Position numbers and translations under genes: made by a program
Shown: one piece after another, positions 43,371 to 53,711 of the stretch
Position numbering within the stretch: the first letter of the stretch is position 1
Layout: every line of letters starts with the position of its first letter
Assembly: GCF_947170395.1 (NCBI RefSeq)
Contig: NZ_CAMVTE010000010.1
Coordinates: forward strand, 1 to 64,000
DNA length: 64,000 bases
From: an uncultured Methanobrevibacter sp.
GTDB lineage: Archaea > Methanobacteriota > Methanobacteria > Methanobacteriales > Methanobacteriaceae
Direction: 5' to 3'
Notes under the pieces: model-generated
What the model was told of the DNA's origin: nothing
The model's input: only the letters and a program-made list of their open reading frames with translations
The model's database searches: none

Positions 43371-43661
43371 TCAGTTTTGTAATTTTAAGTGGTCTGGTCT
43401 AACAATTAATTCTTTTGCTTTGTTTCCATCTTTTAAAGTTACGATATAAGCTTTACCTTTTTGACCAATGACTTTACCAGTTTTTCCATGGAATCTAGGA
43501 GCTGGCTGTCCTTTTTGGATAGATGGGTTGATAGTAATGTGAACTAAGTCTCCTTCTTCAAATTTTTGGAGTCTGTTGGTAATAGGGTTAGTTCTACCCG
43601 GTCTTTGTACTTTAGTCATTTTTTTTCTTGATCTACTTTTTAATCCTCTTGATCTTTGCAT
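43371..43661 (-). CDS. rpl21e: 50S ribosomal protein L21e
   Basis: [17 protein letters not shown]..., [25 protein letters not shown]. Confidence 0.95.
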   Translation of the reverse strand: MQRSRGLKSRSRKKMTKVQRPGRTNPITNRLQKFEEGDLVHITINPSIQKGQPAPRFHGKTGKVIGQKGKAYIVTLKDGNKAKELIVRPDHLKLQN

Positions 43662-43928
43662 TGTATAACCTCTTTAATCAGTTCTCGTCTGGGTATATCG
43701 TTAAATCTATGTTATCAGCGACCTAGTATTAAAAAAGCCCATAAATACTAGTAACATAGAATATGAAAATAATAAATTATCACCAGTGATATGATAATAT
43801 TATAATTTTAGTTTGATGGTATTAATATACTTTTACTTTTTCGGCGATTTTTAAAAATAATTCTGTATTTGAAAAATATTATATGATGGTTTCGGTTTTA
43901 AAAAAAATGGTGTGAAGAAGATAACTGT

Positions 43929-46256
43929 TTAGTTATCTTCAAATCTTCTTCTGTCAATTAATTCTTGACGTTTACCTGGGTTCCAGCCTCCGGATGCAGA
44001 TTTTGCACGTCCAACTTGTTGAACGTATCCGGTAATCCTATCATACCATTCTACATCTTCGCTTTCACCACAGGTAGGGCATGTATTATTTAACCCTTTC
44101 ATTAAAGTTTTACATTTAAGACAGAAACTTAAAGCTGAGCTGTAAGCCCAAAATCCGATGTCAGATTTTCTGGCTATTTTATTGGTTAAGCTCATTAATG
44201 AATCTGGATCTGAGTATGATTCTCCCATGAATGCATGGAAGATGTGTCCACCAGGAGTTAAGCTGTGATATTGCTCTTCAATTTTGATTTTTTCAATTAA
44301 AGAAGCGTTGGTATCTACTGGTACGTGTGAGGAGTTTGTGTAGTAGTTAGCATTTCCGTCACCTTGTACAATAACTTCGTCTCCGAATTGTTTTTTGTCA
44401 AGAGTTGCAAACCTGTATGCAGTGGATTCTGCAGGGGTTTGTAAAACAGACCATCTAAGGCCGGTTTCATCTTTCAATTGTTCAGCTCTTTGATTAACGT
44501 ATTCGAGACATTTGATACCGAATTTGTTAGCATCAGGATTTTCAATACCTTCGCCGAATAAGGATAATAACATTTCGTTAAGTCCAACAAAACCAAAGGA
44601 CAAGGTTGAGTTTTGGATTCTGTAGTATGAATCTTCAGCTACTTGTTGTTTTAAGAATGGTAAAATGTGGAAATCGTTTAAACATTTTAATCCTTGTTCT
44701 CTTCTAAGCATTAAGGTTTCAACTGCTAAATCCATGTATTCATCCAAGTATTCGAACACTTGGGATTCGTCTTTGGATTGGTATCCGATTCTTGGGAAGT
44801 TTAAGGTTACGTATGCAAGGTTACCGGTTCTTAAACAGTCTTGATCCCAGTCTCCGGTCCAGGTGTCTTGTAAACAGGTTCTGCAACCCATGTAGTTTGC
44901 CATTTTTCCTCTGTATTTAGGGAACATGTTTACAAAGTATGAGGAACCGTATTTTGCAGATAATTCGTGTACTAAACGGATGTCATCTTCGTATTCACTT
45001 GTCATGGTTTCTTTACGGAGGGTGTAAATAGTATTTGGGAATAAATGAGGTTTACCTTCGTTGTCTCCGTCAAGTAAAGTTTCAGTGAATGCTCTTTGGA
45101 TTAATCTGGTTTCTTCTTCATAGTCTGCATAAGTTCCAACGACTTTACCTTTTGGTCCGTAAGCGGTTTCATCTTTTAAGAAATCAGGAACACCGAATTC
45201 CAATGCCATACTTGTGAATGGTACTTGGGATCCTCTTGCAGCATATGCCATGTTTAGGTTGTAAACGAGCATTTGCACGGATTGTTTGATTTCATCATAA
45301 CTTCTTCCTCTTGCAAATGGTGCAACAAACACGTTCCATAAGGACATTCCCTGTCCACCGGACATGTTCTGTTGTGCTGCAAGCATGATTTCACCGGTGT
45401 GGTTCATTAAAGTTTCCATGTGGTTTGGTGCACCTGCAATGGAGGTGTGGTCACCTGTACCATCTACTTTAAGACCATATTTGATGAATGTTCTGATATC
45501 ATGTTGCATACAGTTTAAAGGTCTTCCAGCGAAGAATTCCAAATCGTGAATGTGAATGTCACCAGACATGTGTGCATCAGCTAAGTGTGCAGGTAACATT
45601 TTTAAAAGTGCATATTGTTTTAATGCTTCGTCTGCTACATGTTTGTGGATACTTTCAGGGTTGTGAATCATGTTTGCGTTGTCCCTGTTACCGTTTTCAA
45701 TTAAGGAGGTAATGTTGTATACCGGAATACCTAAACGTGTGTAACGGCTTCTTAAGTCTTCGAGACCGTATTCGATAAGTTTGGTGTTAACCATTTCCCT
45801 AATCATTGGAGCGGTCAAGTATTCTACATTTAATTTTTTGAGTTCTTTCCAGGTTTCGGTAGCAATTTCAAAAGCAGTTTCTTGGCTAGCACCGGTTTCT
45901 TCAATAAGGGTGTTAGCGATTTTTGATAAATCAAATGCTTCAATGGTATCTCTTGAGGTACGTACTTTCAATTGTGTACTTGCCAGGTATTTGTTTGCGA
46001 TTTCAGGATCGATGTCTTCAAGGCATTCGTATACGATTTTTTTGATTTCTTTGGTTTTAATTCCATCGTATAATTGAGATACTACAGTAGCTACGATTTT
46101 ATCAGATTCAAAGAATGGGGTTTCTACCATTACTAATGATTTGACTAGCTTTTCATAGCTAAATCTTTCTTTGATACCGTTATTTTTTTCTACGTTAATT
46201 TTAACGGTCTCATTTAAATTATTTCCTAATTCTGAGATTTTTTCCATATTTTTCAC
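43929..46256 (-). CDS. nrdD: Anaerobic (class III) ribonucleoside-triphosphate reductase
   Basis: 775 aa; ATP-cone N-terminus, HIHDLEFF, MGCRTCL, zinc site CLKCKTLMKGLNNTCPTCG, GGWNPGKRQELIDR C-terminus. Confidence 0.94.
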   Translation of the reverse strand: MKNMEKISELGNNLNETVKINVEKNNGIKERFSYEKLVKSLVMVETPFFESDKIVATVVSQLYDGIKTKEIKKIVYECLEDIDPEIANKYLASTQLKVRTSRDTIEAFDLSKIANTLIEETGASQETAFEIATETWKELKKLNVEYLTAPMIREMVNTKLIEYGLEDLRSRYTRLGIPVYNITSLIENGNRDNANMIHNPESIHKHVADEALKQYALLKMLPAHLADAHMSGDIHIHDLEFFAGRPLNCMQHDIRTFIKYGLKVDGTGDHTSIAGAPNHMETLMNHTGEIMLAAQQNMSGGQGMSLWNVFVAPFARGRSYDEIKQSVQMLVYNLNMAYAARGSQVPFTSMALEFGVPDFLKDETAYGPKGKVVGTYADYEEETRLIQRAFTETLLDGDNEGKPHLFPNTIYTLRKETMTSEYEDDIRLVHELSAKYGSSYFVNMFPKYRGKMANYMGCRTCLQDTWTGDWDQDCLRTGNLAYVTLNFPRIGYQSKDESQVFEYLDEYMDLAVETLMLRREQGLKCLNDFHILPFLKQQVAEDSYYRIQNSTLSFGFVGLNEMLLSLFGEGIENPDANKFGIKCLEYVNQRAEQLKDETGLRWSVLQTPAESTAYRFATLDKKQFGDEVIVQGDGNANYYTNSSHVPVDTNASLIEKIKIEEQYHSLTPGGHIFHAFMGESYSDPDSLMSLTNKIARKSDIGFWAYSSALSFCLKCKTLMKGLNNTCPTCGESEDVEWYDRITGYVQQVGRAKSASGGWNPGKRQELIDRRRFEDN

Positions 46257-46349
46257 ACCATTTTTCCTACGTTTTTGAATAAGTATAATAAGTAAACGAG
46301 AGAGTACTCTCAGTTGTAATTACTATATGTTTGCACTTGTATAATTATC

Positions 46350-46425
46350 GTTCGTATTTACACGAACAACTTACAATTAATACTTGGGATTTTTTGGTAT
46401 ATAAATTGTTCGTCTTGATTCGAAC
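46350..46425. promoter_or_regulatory. Two dyads of GTTCG/CGAAC half-sites upstream of nrdD
   Basis: GTTCGTATTTACACGAAC (46350-46367) and GTTCGTCTTGATTCGAAC (46408-46425). Confidence 0.55.
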
Positions 46426-46481
46426 ATTATTTATATACTCTGAAATTTACTATGTTTTTTATATTTAAAACAAAAAGTCCT

Positions 46482-46503
46482 AGAGCATTTGAAGAGTAAT
46501 ATT
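46482..46503 (-). repeat. 22-bp repeat at the polC stop codon
   Basis: AGAGCATTTGAAGAGTAATATT, 21/22 identical to 56299-56320. Confidence 0.7.
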
Positions 46504-49500
46504 CAGAAGAATATGTCCAGGGAACTCTGTTTGGATTTGTCACTTTCAAACAGTGATTTGATACCGAACTCCTGAATCTCCAGACGCTGCCTTAGGTATG
46601 GGGAAATCGGATATTTGTTAATAAGTTCCTGTGAAATTTCAAGATACTTGGTAACTGATCCTTTTGAAACGGAGAGAATCAGATTTCCTCCGCATGTACA
46701 TTTTCCGGTAAGAGGCATTCTTCTGTATTTTGCACCACACTTGGTACATCTTACCTTCTGTTTGGAAAAGGCCCTTGAATTTCCCATTATGTCCGGTAAA
46801 AAGTGGGATGAGAGAACTTTTTCAACAACTCCCCTTTGGTCGACAGCCCTGATTTTTTCTGCAAGAGCAATCTGGGCATCCACCTTTTCTTTCATTGACG
46901 GCAATGTTTTATAAAGACAGATTGTCGGCCCTGCATGAATATTTGAAGTATGGTGGGAAAACATCAGTCCTTCATACTGCTCAGGGGTTCCCAAATGCAT
47001 TTCCACATTGTCGATGTATTCCAGAACCTCGGCAGGTTTGTGAGGAGTATATGTTTCCTCATAAAATTCAACAGGGAATCTTTCAAAGATATCCAGGTTA
47101 TGGGATTCGTCGTCTATCTCTTCAGGGTCTATTCTTGAGGATAAAACCAAAGGAGCATCCATACTTCCTCCCCTGGTATTTGGTAAGTATGATTTTGAGA
47201 AGTTCATCAATGCATCCAACAGAAGCATGACCGCATCTTCGTCACTGTCACAGTTTCTACGTTTTGCGGAGTGGAAATAAGGATGTGCATAACAGCCCAG
47301 TGCCTTTGTAAATCCTACAATTCTTCCAAGCACTCCTGCAGAGGTGTGCGGCGCAAGACCTGCCACCAGATGTCCAATCAAATCGCTTTTTTCCTTAACG
47401 TTGTAGAACGGCTCCATGCCGTAGAATCTTGTAAGCTCATCATCAATGAACTGTGCTGTTCTAAGCAGGTATTCTCCACAGTTGTCTGAAATTACAATGT
47501 CCTGAACCCTAAGTTCAATAATTTGGTCCTCATTTTCAATAGGATTTCCATAACAGTCCTTTTCATAACCCATTTCAAGGAGCTTTTCGACACTGACACC
47601 AATTTCTTTCGGTATGAAGTGTGTAAGCGGCAAATCGGTTGAATCGTGGCGTATTGTTCCGTCCTTGAATGTGAACACTTCATTTTTGGACCTGAGTATT
47701 CCTTTTTCAAGAGGTTCCGCCAATTTTGATTCGGAAATCATACCTACAACACCTTTTACCTCATCAACCCTTCTTACTTTCACATTGTCGGATGCCTTTT
47801 TAAGCATTGACGCTAAAGGTATGCTCTTTTGGCTGTGTGGACTGATTTCGGTAGGACTTCCACATTTAGGGCAAAGGGAATTGTTGGAACTGATTCCACA
47901 TTCTGGATTTGTACATTTCCTTCTTGCAATGTCTACCTTGATGCTGCCTTTCTTGGCGGCTGTTGCAATCAACCTTCTTGAACCTCCGTTGTTTCCAATA
48001 GGAAACAGTCCATGAGGTGCAGGCTTCATCAGTCTTTCCTTGGATTTTTCAGGCCTTCCTACACGGGTTCCGATGTATGCCGGAGCCTTGTTTTTGATTT
48101 CAACAGGTGAAACTTCATTAACGGCTTCAATTGTTGTTTCCTTTTCAGGCAATTTGTTTGATAAGGTAACAAGCAATGCATAGGAGTGATCCTTGTCAAT
48201 GATGATTTTGCCGTCCCTGACGGTATGAGGCACTCCGATGATTTCGAGAACTCTTTTCGGATAGGACATATCCAATTTTATTCCTTCATCAGGCTTATAG
48301 CTTGATTTGCATGATATTATCAAATCAATCAGTGAATTTAAATCGTCAATTGTCACGTCATTGTAGCAGTAGGTATATTTCGGATGCAGAGGTATTTCGT
48401 ACTCTTTGGACAGCTTGAAAGCCTCAATGGAAGGTAGGTATTCATATTCCAGTTTGTGCAAATCCAGATCACTTGTGTTTTCGTCGAATTTTTCGCTGTG
48501 CATCAGCAGCTGAATCCACCATTCTTCACACCATCCTGAAGGGTATAAAGGCTGGTTGTTTCTTAAAAATTCTCCAAATGCAACAAGCATATCTCCCAAA
48601 AACAGTATTTCAACAACGTCTTTTTTAACTTCACGTGCCTTTTTAACGCTGTCAAGTATCAATACATCCCCGTTTTTAAGTTTGACTGTAGGTCCTTCAA
48701 TGGAATCGACAGGAACTACACAGTTTCCCTTACCGGGATATTCGATTTTAAGCTGTGTTCCGACGGCTAAAAATTCAAGCAATGCCATTGTTGCAGGATG
48801 AACTCCCATGGTAGCAAGTCCTGTATTTCTTGACCGTCCATACCTTAGCCTGAAGCCTCCCTTTTCGGAAGGATATCCCAGGATAGGTCTTCCTCCAATG
48901 ATATCCTGAATGTATTTAGGTTCGCTTACAACATCGCTGTCGCCACTGTCCTCGCTTTTGGAATCCTCTTTAGGCTTGGAGTATTCGCTGAGCCATTCCC
49001 AGTCAAGATTTAATTTTTTGGATATTTTGTGAATCTTTTTGGATTTCTGGATTACTCCTTCAACCATCGCAAGCAGCGCTCCACCACGGATGTTGTTTGT
49101 TTCAACACGTTCCAAATCCCTGTGGGACACTTCAACCTGGTCTGTCTGTTCTCCTGAAACCTCTACTGGAATGTTGTTTGCGGCAAATCTCACTTCTTCT
49201 GGTGTTGGTGAGTATTGCAGGTTTGTAACTTCGGATTCGTAAAGCTCTACTTCTTCCACATATCTTTCAATTTCATCGTCGATAGGTTTGAATCTGTCGA
49301 TGTTGATTGCCTGTCTGATTTTATCTCCCAAAAGAACGGCCAATGCAGCTGCGGTACCTCCCGCACTTCTGATAGGTCCTGCAAAATAAACTCCAATGTA
49401 TTTTGTACCATCAAAGTTATCCTTAATTTTAACCGCAGAAATTCCTTCAAGCGGTGCTGCTACAACACCTTCTGTTAAAATCGCCAATGCGGTTCTAAGA

Positions 49501-49799
49501 CCCTGGTCACATCTCTGTTCTTCATCGTAATCCGCCTTTTCGCCGGTCAGTTCAAATTTGCCGGATGCAATTTCAGCTGCAATCTCAAATGCAACGGATT
49601 CCCTATCCATATCCTTTTCCAATTCCTTAATCCTTAGTGCAACACCTTCTGGACCAACAAGCCCTTCTACTCTTTCGGCTAAATCCTTTGCAAGTGGCAC
49701 TTCTGTTTCTGTTTCAACATCCAACCCTTTTGATCTAGCTTCATTAGCTATTTCGTATAGGTGATGGGTTTCTGCTTCTAATCTATCAAAATAATCCAT
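46503..49799 (-). CDS. polC: DNA polymerase D (II) large subunit DP2
   Basis: 1098 aa; YIGVYFAGPIRSAGGTAAAL, RNCDSDEDAVMLLLDALMNFSKSYLPNTRGGSMDAPLVL; no intein. Confidence 0.96.
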   Translation of the reverse strand: MDYFDRLEAETHHLYEIANEARSKGLDVETETEVPLAKDLAERVEGLVGPEGVALRIKELEKDMDRESVAFEIAAEIASGKFELTGEKADYDEEQRCDQGLRTALAILTEGVVAAPLEGISAVKIKDNFDGTKYIGVYFAGPIRSAGGTAAALAVLLGDKIRQAINIDRFKPIDDEIERYVEEVELYESEVTNLQYSPTPEEVRFAANNIPVEVSGEQTDQVEVSHRDLERVETNNIRGGALLAMVEGVIQKSKKIHKISKKLNLDWEWLSEYSKPKEDSKSEDSGDSDVVSEPKYIQDIIGGRPILGYPSEKGGFRLRYGRSRNTGLATMGVHPATMALLEFLAVGTQLKIEYPGKGNCVVPVDSIEGPTVKLKNGDVLILDSVKKAREVKKDVVEILFLGDMLVAFGEFLRNNQPLYPSGWCEEWWIQLLMHSEKFDENTSDLDLHKLEYEYLPSIEAFKLSKEYEIPLHPKYTYCYNDVTIDDLNSLIDLIISCKSSYKPDEGIKLDMSYPKRVLEIIGVPHTVRDGKIIIDKDHSYALLVTLSNKLPEKETTIEAVNEVSPVEIKNKAPAYIGTRVGRPEKSKERLMKPAPHGLFPIGNNGGSRRLIATAAKKGSIKVDIARRKCTNPECGISSNNSLCPKCGSPTEISPHSQKSIPLASMLKKASDNVKVRRVDEVKGVVGMISESKLAEPLEKGILRSKNEVFTFKDGTIRHDSTDLPLTHFIPKEIGVSVEKLLEMGYEKDCYGNPIENEDQIIELRVQDIVISDNCGEYLLRTAQFIDDELTRFYGMEPFYNVKEKSDLIGHLVAGLAPHTSAGVLGRIVGFTKALGCYAHPYFHSAKRRNCDSDEDAVMLLLDALMNFSKSYLPNTRGGSMDAPLVLSSRIDPEEIDDESHNLDIFERFPVEFYEETYTPHKPAEVLEYIDNVEMHLGTPEQYEGLMFSHHTSNIHAGPTICLYKTLPSMKEKVDAQIALAEKIRAVDQRGVVEKVLSSHFLPDIMGNSRAFSKQKVRCTKCGAKYRRMPLTGKCTCGGNLILSVSKGSVTKYLEISQELINKYPISPYLRQRLEIQEFGIKSLFESDKSKQSSLDIFF

Positions 49800-49979
49800 G
49801 GTATCGCCATAAGTTACAAAATTAATTCAGTATATAACTATTGATTTTCATGATATTAATAATATTTGCAAGTGCGCAAAGTCACTTTTAAAAATAGTTA
49901 AATATGTTGTTGACTAAAACTTTATTATTGTATATAGTTGTTGAATTTTTAAATTATTATTGCTATTTTGGTGATTTTA

Positions 49980-51005
49980 ATGTCTGATGAAAAACCTATT
50001 AATGCCATGATTGGGCAAAAAGTGAAATTAGATTTGGATAAAATTAAAAATAGAAAAAAAGAGGCTAAAGAAGCTGCTGAAACTCCTGTAGAGGAAGTTG
50101 TTTCTGAGCCTGTTGTAGAAGAAGTTCCTGAAAAACCTGTAGAAGAGGTTGTCGAAGAGGAACCTGTAGAGGAAGTTCCTGAAGAGCCTGCTGAAGAGGT
50201 TGAGGAAGAAGTTGTGGATGACGTTCCTGAAGAGGTTGAGGAAAAACCTGTAGAGGAAGTTCCTAAAGAAAAACCTGCCAAAAAACAAAATTCACAGGTT
50301 GATGACTTGAAAAGGAAACTCAAGGAAAAAGATGAAAAATTATCTAATCAGTCAAGTGAGCTTAATTACTTAACAAATAAAATCATTCCTAAACTCAAAA
50401 AGGAAAACGCCGAATTAAACGGCCTTAAAGTTGAACTGACTGATGCATTGGAAAAATCCACTAGAAAATATTTCGATCAACTTGATATTAATGCAGATTT
50501 AAGTAATAAAATAGGAAAACTCGGTGCTGAAGGTGCTGTAAATAAGGTAAGGGCAGACAAATTGGAAGCCGAACTAAGTACTATTAAAGAAGAATACGAA
50601 TCTGAAATTAATAGTTATAAGGAAAAATTGGCAGCTGTTAATGTTGATGATGTTAAAAATGAAAACAAACAGTTATCAGCTGAAATTGAAGATGCTAAAG
50701 AAAAATTAGCCAGTGCAAGAAAAGAAAACATAGAGCTTTCTGAAGAAGTTGACAAACTTAGAGCGGAACTCATTGAAGTGGGCAACTACAAAGAGGAAGT
50801 TGATGCTCAAAACAAAAAGGAAATTGAAGGATACAAAGAAGAGATATCCTCACTTAGAACTCAACTCAAACTTAAAGAAAGCAGCTATGACAAATTGTCC
50901 AATGAATCCAAAAGTAAAATCAGTGATTTAAACAGCACTATTAAAAAGCTTGAAGAGGAATTGGAAAAACAATCCAGCAAAGGATTATTCAATAGATTCA
51001 AATAG
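49980..51005 (+). CDS. Coiled-coil protein with acidic VEEVPEEP low-complexity region
   Basis: 345 aa; imperfect repeats of (E/P/V)EEVPEEPVEEV then long coiled coil, ends KGLFNRFK. Confidence 0.8.
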   Translation: MSDEKPINAMIGQKVKLDLDKIKNRKKEAKEAAETPVEEVVSEPVVEEVPEKPVEEVVEEEPVEEVPEEPAEEVEEEVVDDVPEEVEEKPVEEVPKEKPAKKQNSQVDDLKRKLKEKDEKLSNQSSELNYLTNKIIPKLKKENAELNGLKVELTDALEKSTRKYFDQLDINADLSNKIGKLGAEGAVNKVRADKLEAELSTIKEEYESEINSYKEKLAAVNVDDVKNENKQLSAEIEDAKEKLASARKENIELSEEVDKLRAELIEVGNYKEEVDAQNKKEIEGYKEEISSLRTQLKLKESSYDKLSNESKSKISDLNSTIKKLEEELEKQSSKGLFNRFK

Positions 51006-51038
51006 ATGATTTAATTCATCTAATCTATTCTTTTTTTT
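51001..51038 (+). terminator. Hairpin plus T8 after coiled-coil gene
   Basis: TAGATGA-TTTAAT-TCATCTA followed by TTTTTTTT. Confidence 0.55.
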
Positions 51039-51041
51039 AAC

Positions 51042-51512
51042 ATGACAGATGATGCTTATTTTATTGATGAGGCTATTAAAGAAGCGGAAAAATCTTTAGG
51101 CGAAGGCGGTCTTCCAATCGGTGCGGTTTTGGTTAAGGATGGCAAAATCATATCCAGAGGCCACAACAGATTGATTCAGGATAATTCCGTTGTATTGCAT
51201 GCTGAAATGGATGCAATCGAAAATGCTGGCCGTCTGAACTATGATGATTACATTAAGTGCACGTTATATACTACTTTATCACCATGTCCGATGTGTTCCG
51301 GAGCTGTGATATTGTATAACATTCCCCGTGTAGTTATTGGAGAAAATACTACATTGATGGGAGCAGAAAACCTGCTTAAATGCAATGATGTTGAAGTGGT
51401 CGTTTTAAATGATTTGAGATGCAGAGATTTGTTTTTAAAGTTTACATGCAACAATTCTGAAATTTGGGATGAGGAGCTTGCCAAGGTAGGCAATACTACG
51501 GAGGTTAAATGA
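51042..51512 (+). CDS. Cytidine/deoxycytidylate-family deaminase, resembling yeast-type cytosine deaminase
   Basis: HAEMDAIENAGR ... LYTTLSPCPMCSGAVILYNIPRVVIGEN zinc motif. Confidence 0.88.
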   Translation: MTDDAYFIDEAIKEAEKSLGEGGLPIGAVLVKDGKIISRGHNRLIQDNSVVLHAEMDAIENAGRLNYDDYIKCTLYTTLSPCPMCSGAVILYNIPRVVIGENTTLMGAENLLKCNDVEVVVLNDLRCRDLFLKFTCNNSEIWDEELAKVGNTTEVK

Positions 51513-51889
51513 TGGAAATTGTAGTAACTGATGAAAGAGATGAAAGGTTTATCCAATTTTGCGATTCCTTTGGATGTATGATAACAGAACCGCAGGTAGT
51601 TTTGCTTTTGATGAATTTTGGAAAAACAGTTGGTTGCACAAGTTTCAAGGTATATGATGCCAATTCAGCAGAAATTACAACTTTATTTTTAAATTCCTAT
51701 GACGATAGGGACAGGATAGCTTATAAATTAATTAGACAGCTTGAAAAAATAGCCATTGATTATGAATTCAGTCGGATTCTGGTTAGCTTTGAGAGTGAAG
51801 AGGATATCCTGATTGATGTATTCAAAAAACTGGATTATGAATTCATTGACGGTTTTTGGATGGCTAAAGAGTTTAAAAGTTTAATTTAA
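51509..51889 (+). CDS. Hypothetical protein, possibly GNAT-fold
   Basis: 126 aa; 4-nt overlap with the deaminase gene. Confidence 0.6.
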   Translation: MMEIVVTDERDERFIQFCDSFGCMITEPQVVLLLMNFGKTVGCTSFKVYDANSAEITTLFLNSYDDRDRIAYKLIRQLEKIAIDYEFSRILVSFESEEDILIDVFKKLDYEFIDGFWMAKEFKSLI

Positions 51890-51908
51890 AAAAAGAAAAG
51901 ATAAAAGA

Positions 51909-53492
51909 TTAAGCTTCTTGTCTTAATCTTTTTACAACAAAGTCCTTATCTAAGCTTAACAGGAATGATGCTGCTCTAGGGCCTTGTTTTTGACCAAGAA
52001 TCATTTTGTAGATAGCTTGGAATCCTTTTTGTGGTTTTAGACCTTGAGCTTCTAGAATTTCATACATTGCATCGTGAAGTGCAGTAGCATCACTGAATTC
52101 AGTGTTTTCCATCAGGTCAGCCAAATCAGATAGGAACTTGGTTTGTTCATCGGTCAATGGCAATTTAGGAACGCTTTTTGTTTGAACCTGGAATTTCACA
52201 AATTTAGGAGCATAGGTATCCAACCAGTAGATTACGTTGTCAACTCTTTCCCTGTATTGTGCAAGTTCCAGGTCTGTTAAATCACCAAAGTCCTTGTCTT
52301 TAAAGCTTTTGGTTAATTGTGAGTTTTTCTTTAGGATTTCAAAGATTTTTTCCAAATCATCTCCTGCAATCTGGTAGGCATTGACCAGGAATCTGAATGG
52401 AGGTCTGAACGGTAGCGGACTTCCCTCATTGATTTGGACGATTTCATAGATTTCCTTGAATTTTCTTGCTTCTTTTTCTGATGGAGCTTCTTCTTCTCCA
52501 TAGAATACTTTTTCAACAGTATCAAATTGATCAATAAAGTCTAAGAAAGGCATTTTTGGTGAGAAATCTTTTGCTTTCATAGGTTTTGATCTAAATAAGT
52601 AGTAATGGAGACTTTCAGCAGGTCCGATTTTCAGCCATTCGTCAGGAGCAAAGAATACTCCATGGGATTTACTCATTGCTTCTCCGTCAAGGGTAATCCA
52701 TTCGTATGGTACTGGATAAGGTGCTGGATAGTCAAATATCTTTTCGGATATTACGCTACTTACGTCGTATGATCCTCCACTTGCTGCGTGGTCTTTTCCG
52801 AACGGTTCGCAGGTAGTTCCGAATATTTTCCATCTTGCCGCCCATTCAACTCTCCAGGTTAGCTTACCGTTTCCGGATTTTATGTCCATTTCACCTTCAT
52901 GACCGCATTCACATCTGTATTTGATGATGTCTCCGTCGTAGTCATAAGCCTGAGTGGTATTTACCCTACCACACTCATCACAGATAGGGTTGTAAGGCAA
53001 CCAATCATCAGCCAAAGGCTCTCTTCTGTACTGGTTGAAGATTTCCTTTATTTCTTCAACTTTTTCAAGTGAAGTTCTTATATAATCGTTATAAATTCCG
53101 GATTTATACATTTCAAAACCGGATTTGGTTTCCATTTCAATTCCATAGTCGTCCATTACTGAAAGTAAAGGTTTTTCGAAGTGTTCTACAAAGTTAGCAC
53201 AGCATCCGTCAGGACATGGAATCATTGAATATGGCATTCCTAAGTATTTATCGTAAGATTCTGGCAATGGATATGGAACTTTTCTTAAAGGGTCGTGGTC
53301 ATCTGCAATCCATATTGTTTTAGCTTTTTTTCCTTTTTCTCTTAATTTCTTTCCAATTCCGTTAGCTACAAATATGTCGCAAGAGTTTCCAATGTGTATT
53401 GAACCTGATATTGAGGTTCCACTTGCAATGATATGTTCTTCTACATCCATTTTACTTAATTCATTAGCTATGTTTTCTATCCAATGTGTCAT
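51909..53492 (-). CDS. lysS: Class I lysyl-tRNA synthetase
   Basis: [15 protein letters not shown] (HIGN), AMSKSHG (KMSKS-like), 527 aa. Confidence 0.94.
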   Translation of the reverse strand: MTHWIENIANELSKMDVEEHIIASGTSISGSIHIGNSCDIFVANGIGKKLREKGKKAKTIWIADDHDPLRKVPYPLPESYDKYLGMPYSMIPCPDGCCANFVEHFEKPLLSVMDDYGIEMETKSGFEMYKSGIYNDYIRTSLEKVEEIKEIFNQYRREPLADDWLPYNPICDECGRVNTTQAYDYDGDIIKYRCECGHEGEMDIKSGNGKLTWRVEWAARWKIFGTTCEPFGKDHAASGGSYDVSSVISEKIFDYPAPYPVPYEWITLDGEAMSKSHGVFFAPDEWLKIGPAESLHYYLFRSKPMKAKDFSPKMPFLDFIDQFDTVEKVFYGEEEAPSEKEARKFKEIYEIVQINEGSPLPFRPPFRFLVNAYQIAGDDLEKIFEILKKNSQLTKSFKDKDFGDLTDLELAQYRERVDNVIYWLDTYAPKFVKFQVQTKSVPKLPLTDEQTKFLSDLADLMENTEFSDATALHDAMYEILEAQGLKPQKGFQAIYKMILGQKQGPRAASFLLSLDKDFVVKRLRQEA

Positions 53493-53686
53493 CTGTTCTC
53501 ACCATTATTTAATAAAAAAATTATCATAAAATAAGTATGCAATTATTTTTGTTGCTATTGATATAAAAAGATTAGTTTAATTTGAAATATTGTCCATAAT
53601 CTTATCGATTGCATCAAGGAAATCTTTGGTGATTATATGGAATGTATTAAATGTTAATGTATAGGTTAAAAATTAAAAAAAGAAGT

Positions 53687-53711
53687 TAAATAGATAGAAT
53701 CTATCTATTTA
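53687..53711 (-). terminator. Palindrome overlapping thiC stop with T run
   Basis: TAAATAGATAG-AAT-CTATCTATTTA; minus strand followed by a T-rich tract. Confidence 0.55.

Noticed and set aside
46503-49799. Possible intein in PolC (inteins are common in archaeal replication genes)
   Set aside because: The ~1098-aa length and uninterrupted conserved blocks leave no room for a splicing domain; nrdD (775 aa) likewise.
49949-50323. Minus-strand 124-aa Ser/Thr/Gly-rich ORF
   Set aside because: Antisense shadow of the VEEVPEEP repeats in the plus-strand coiled-coil gene; composition follows from the opposite strand.
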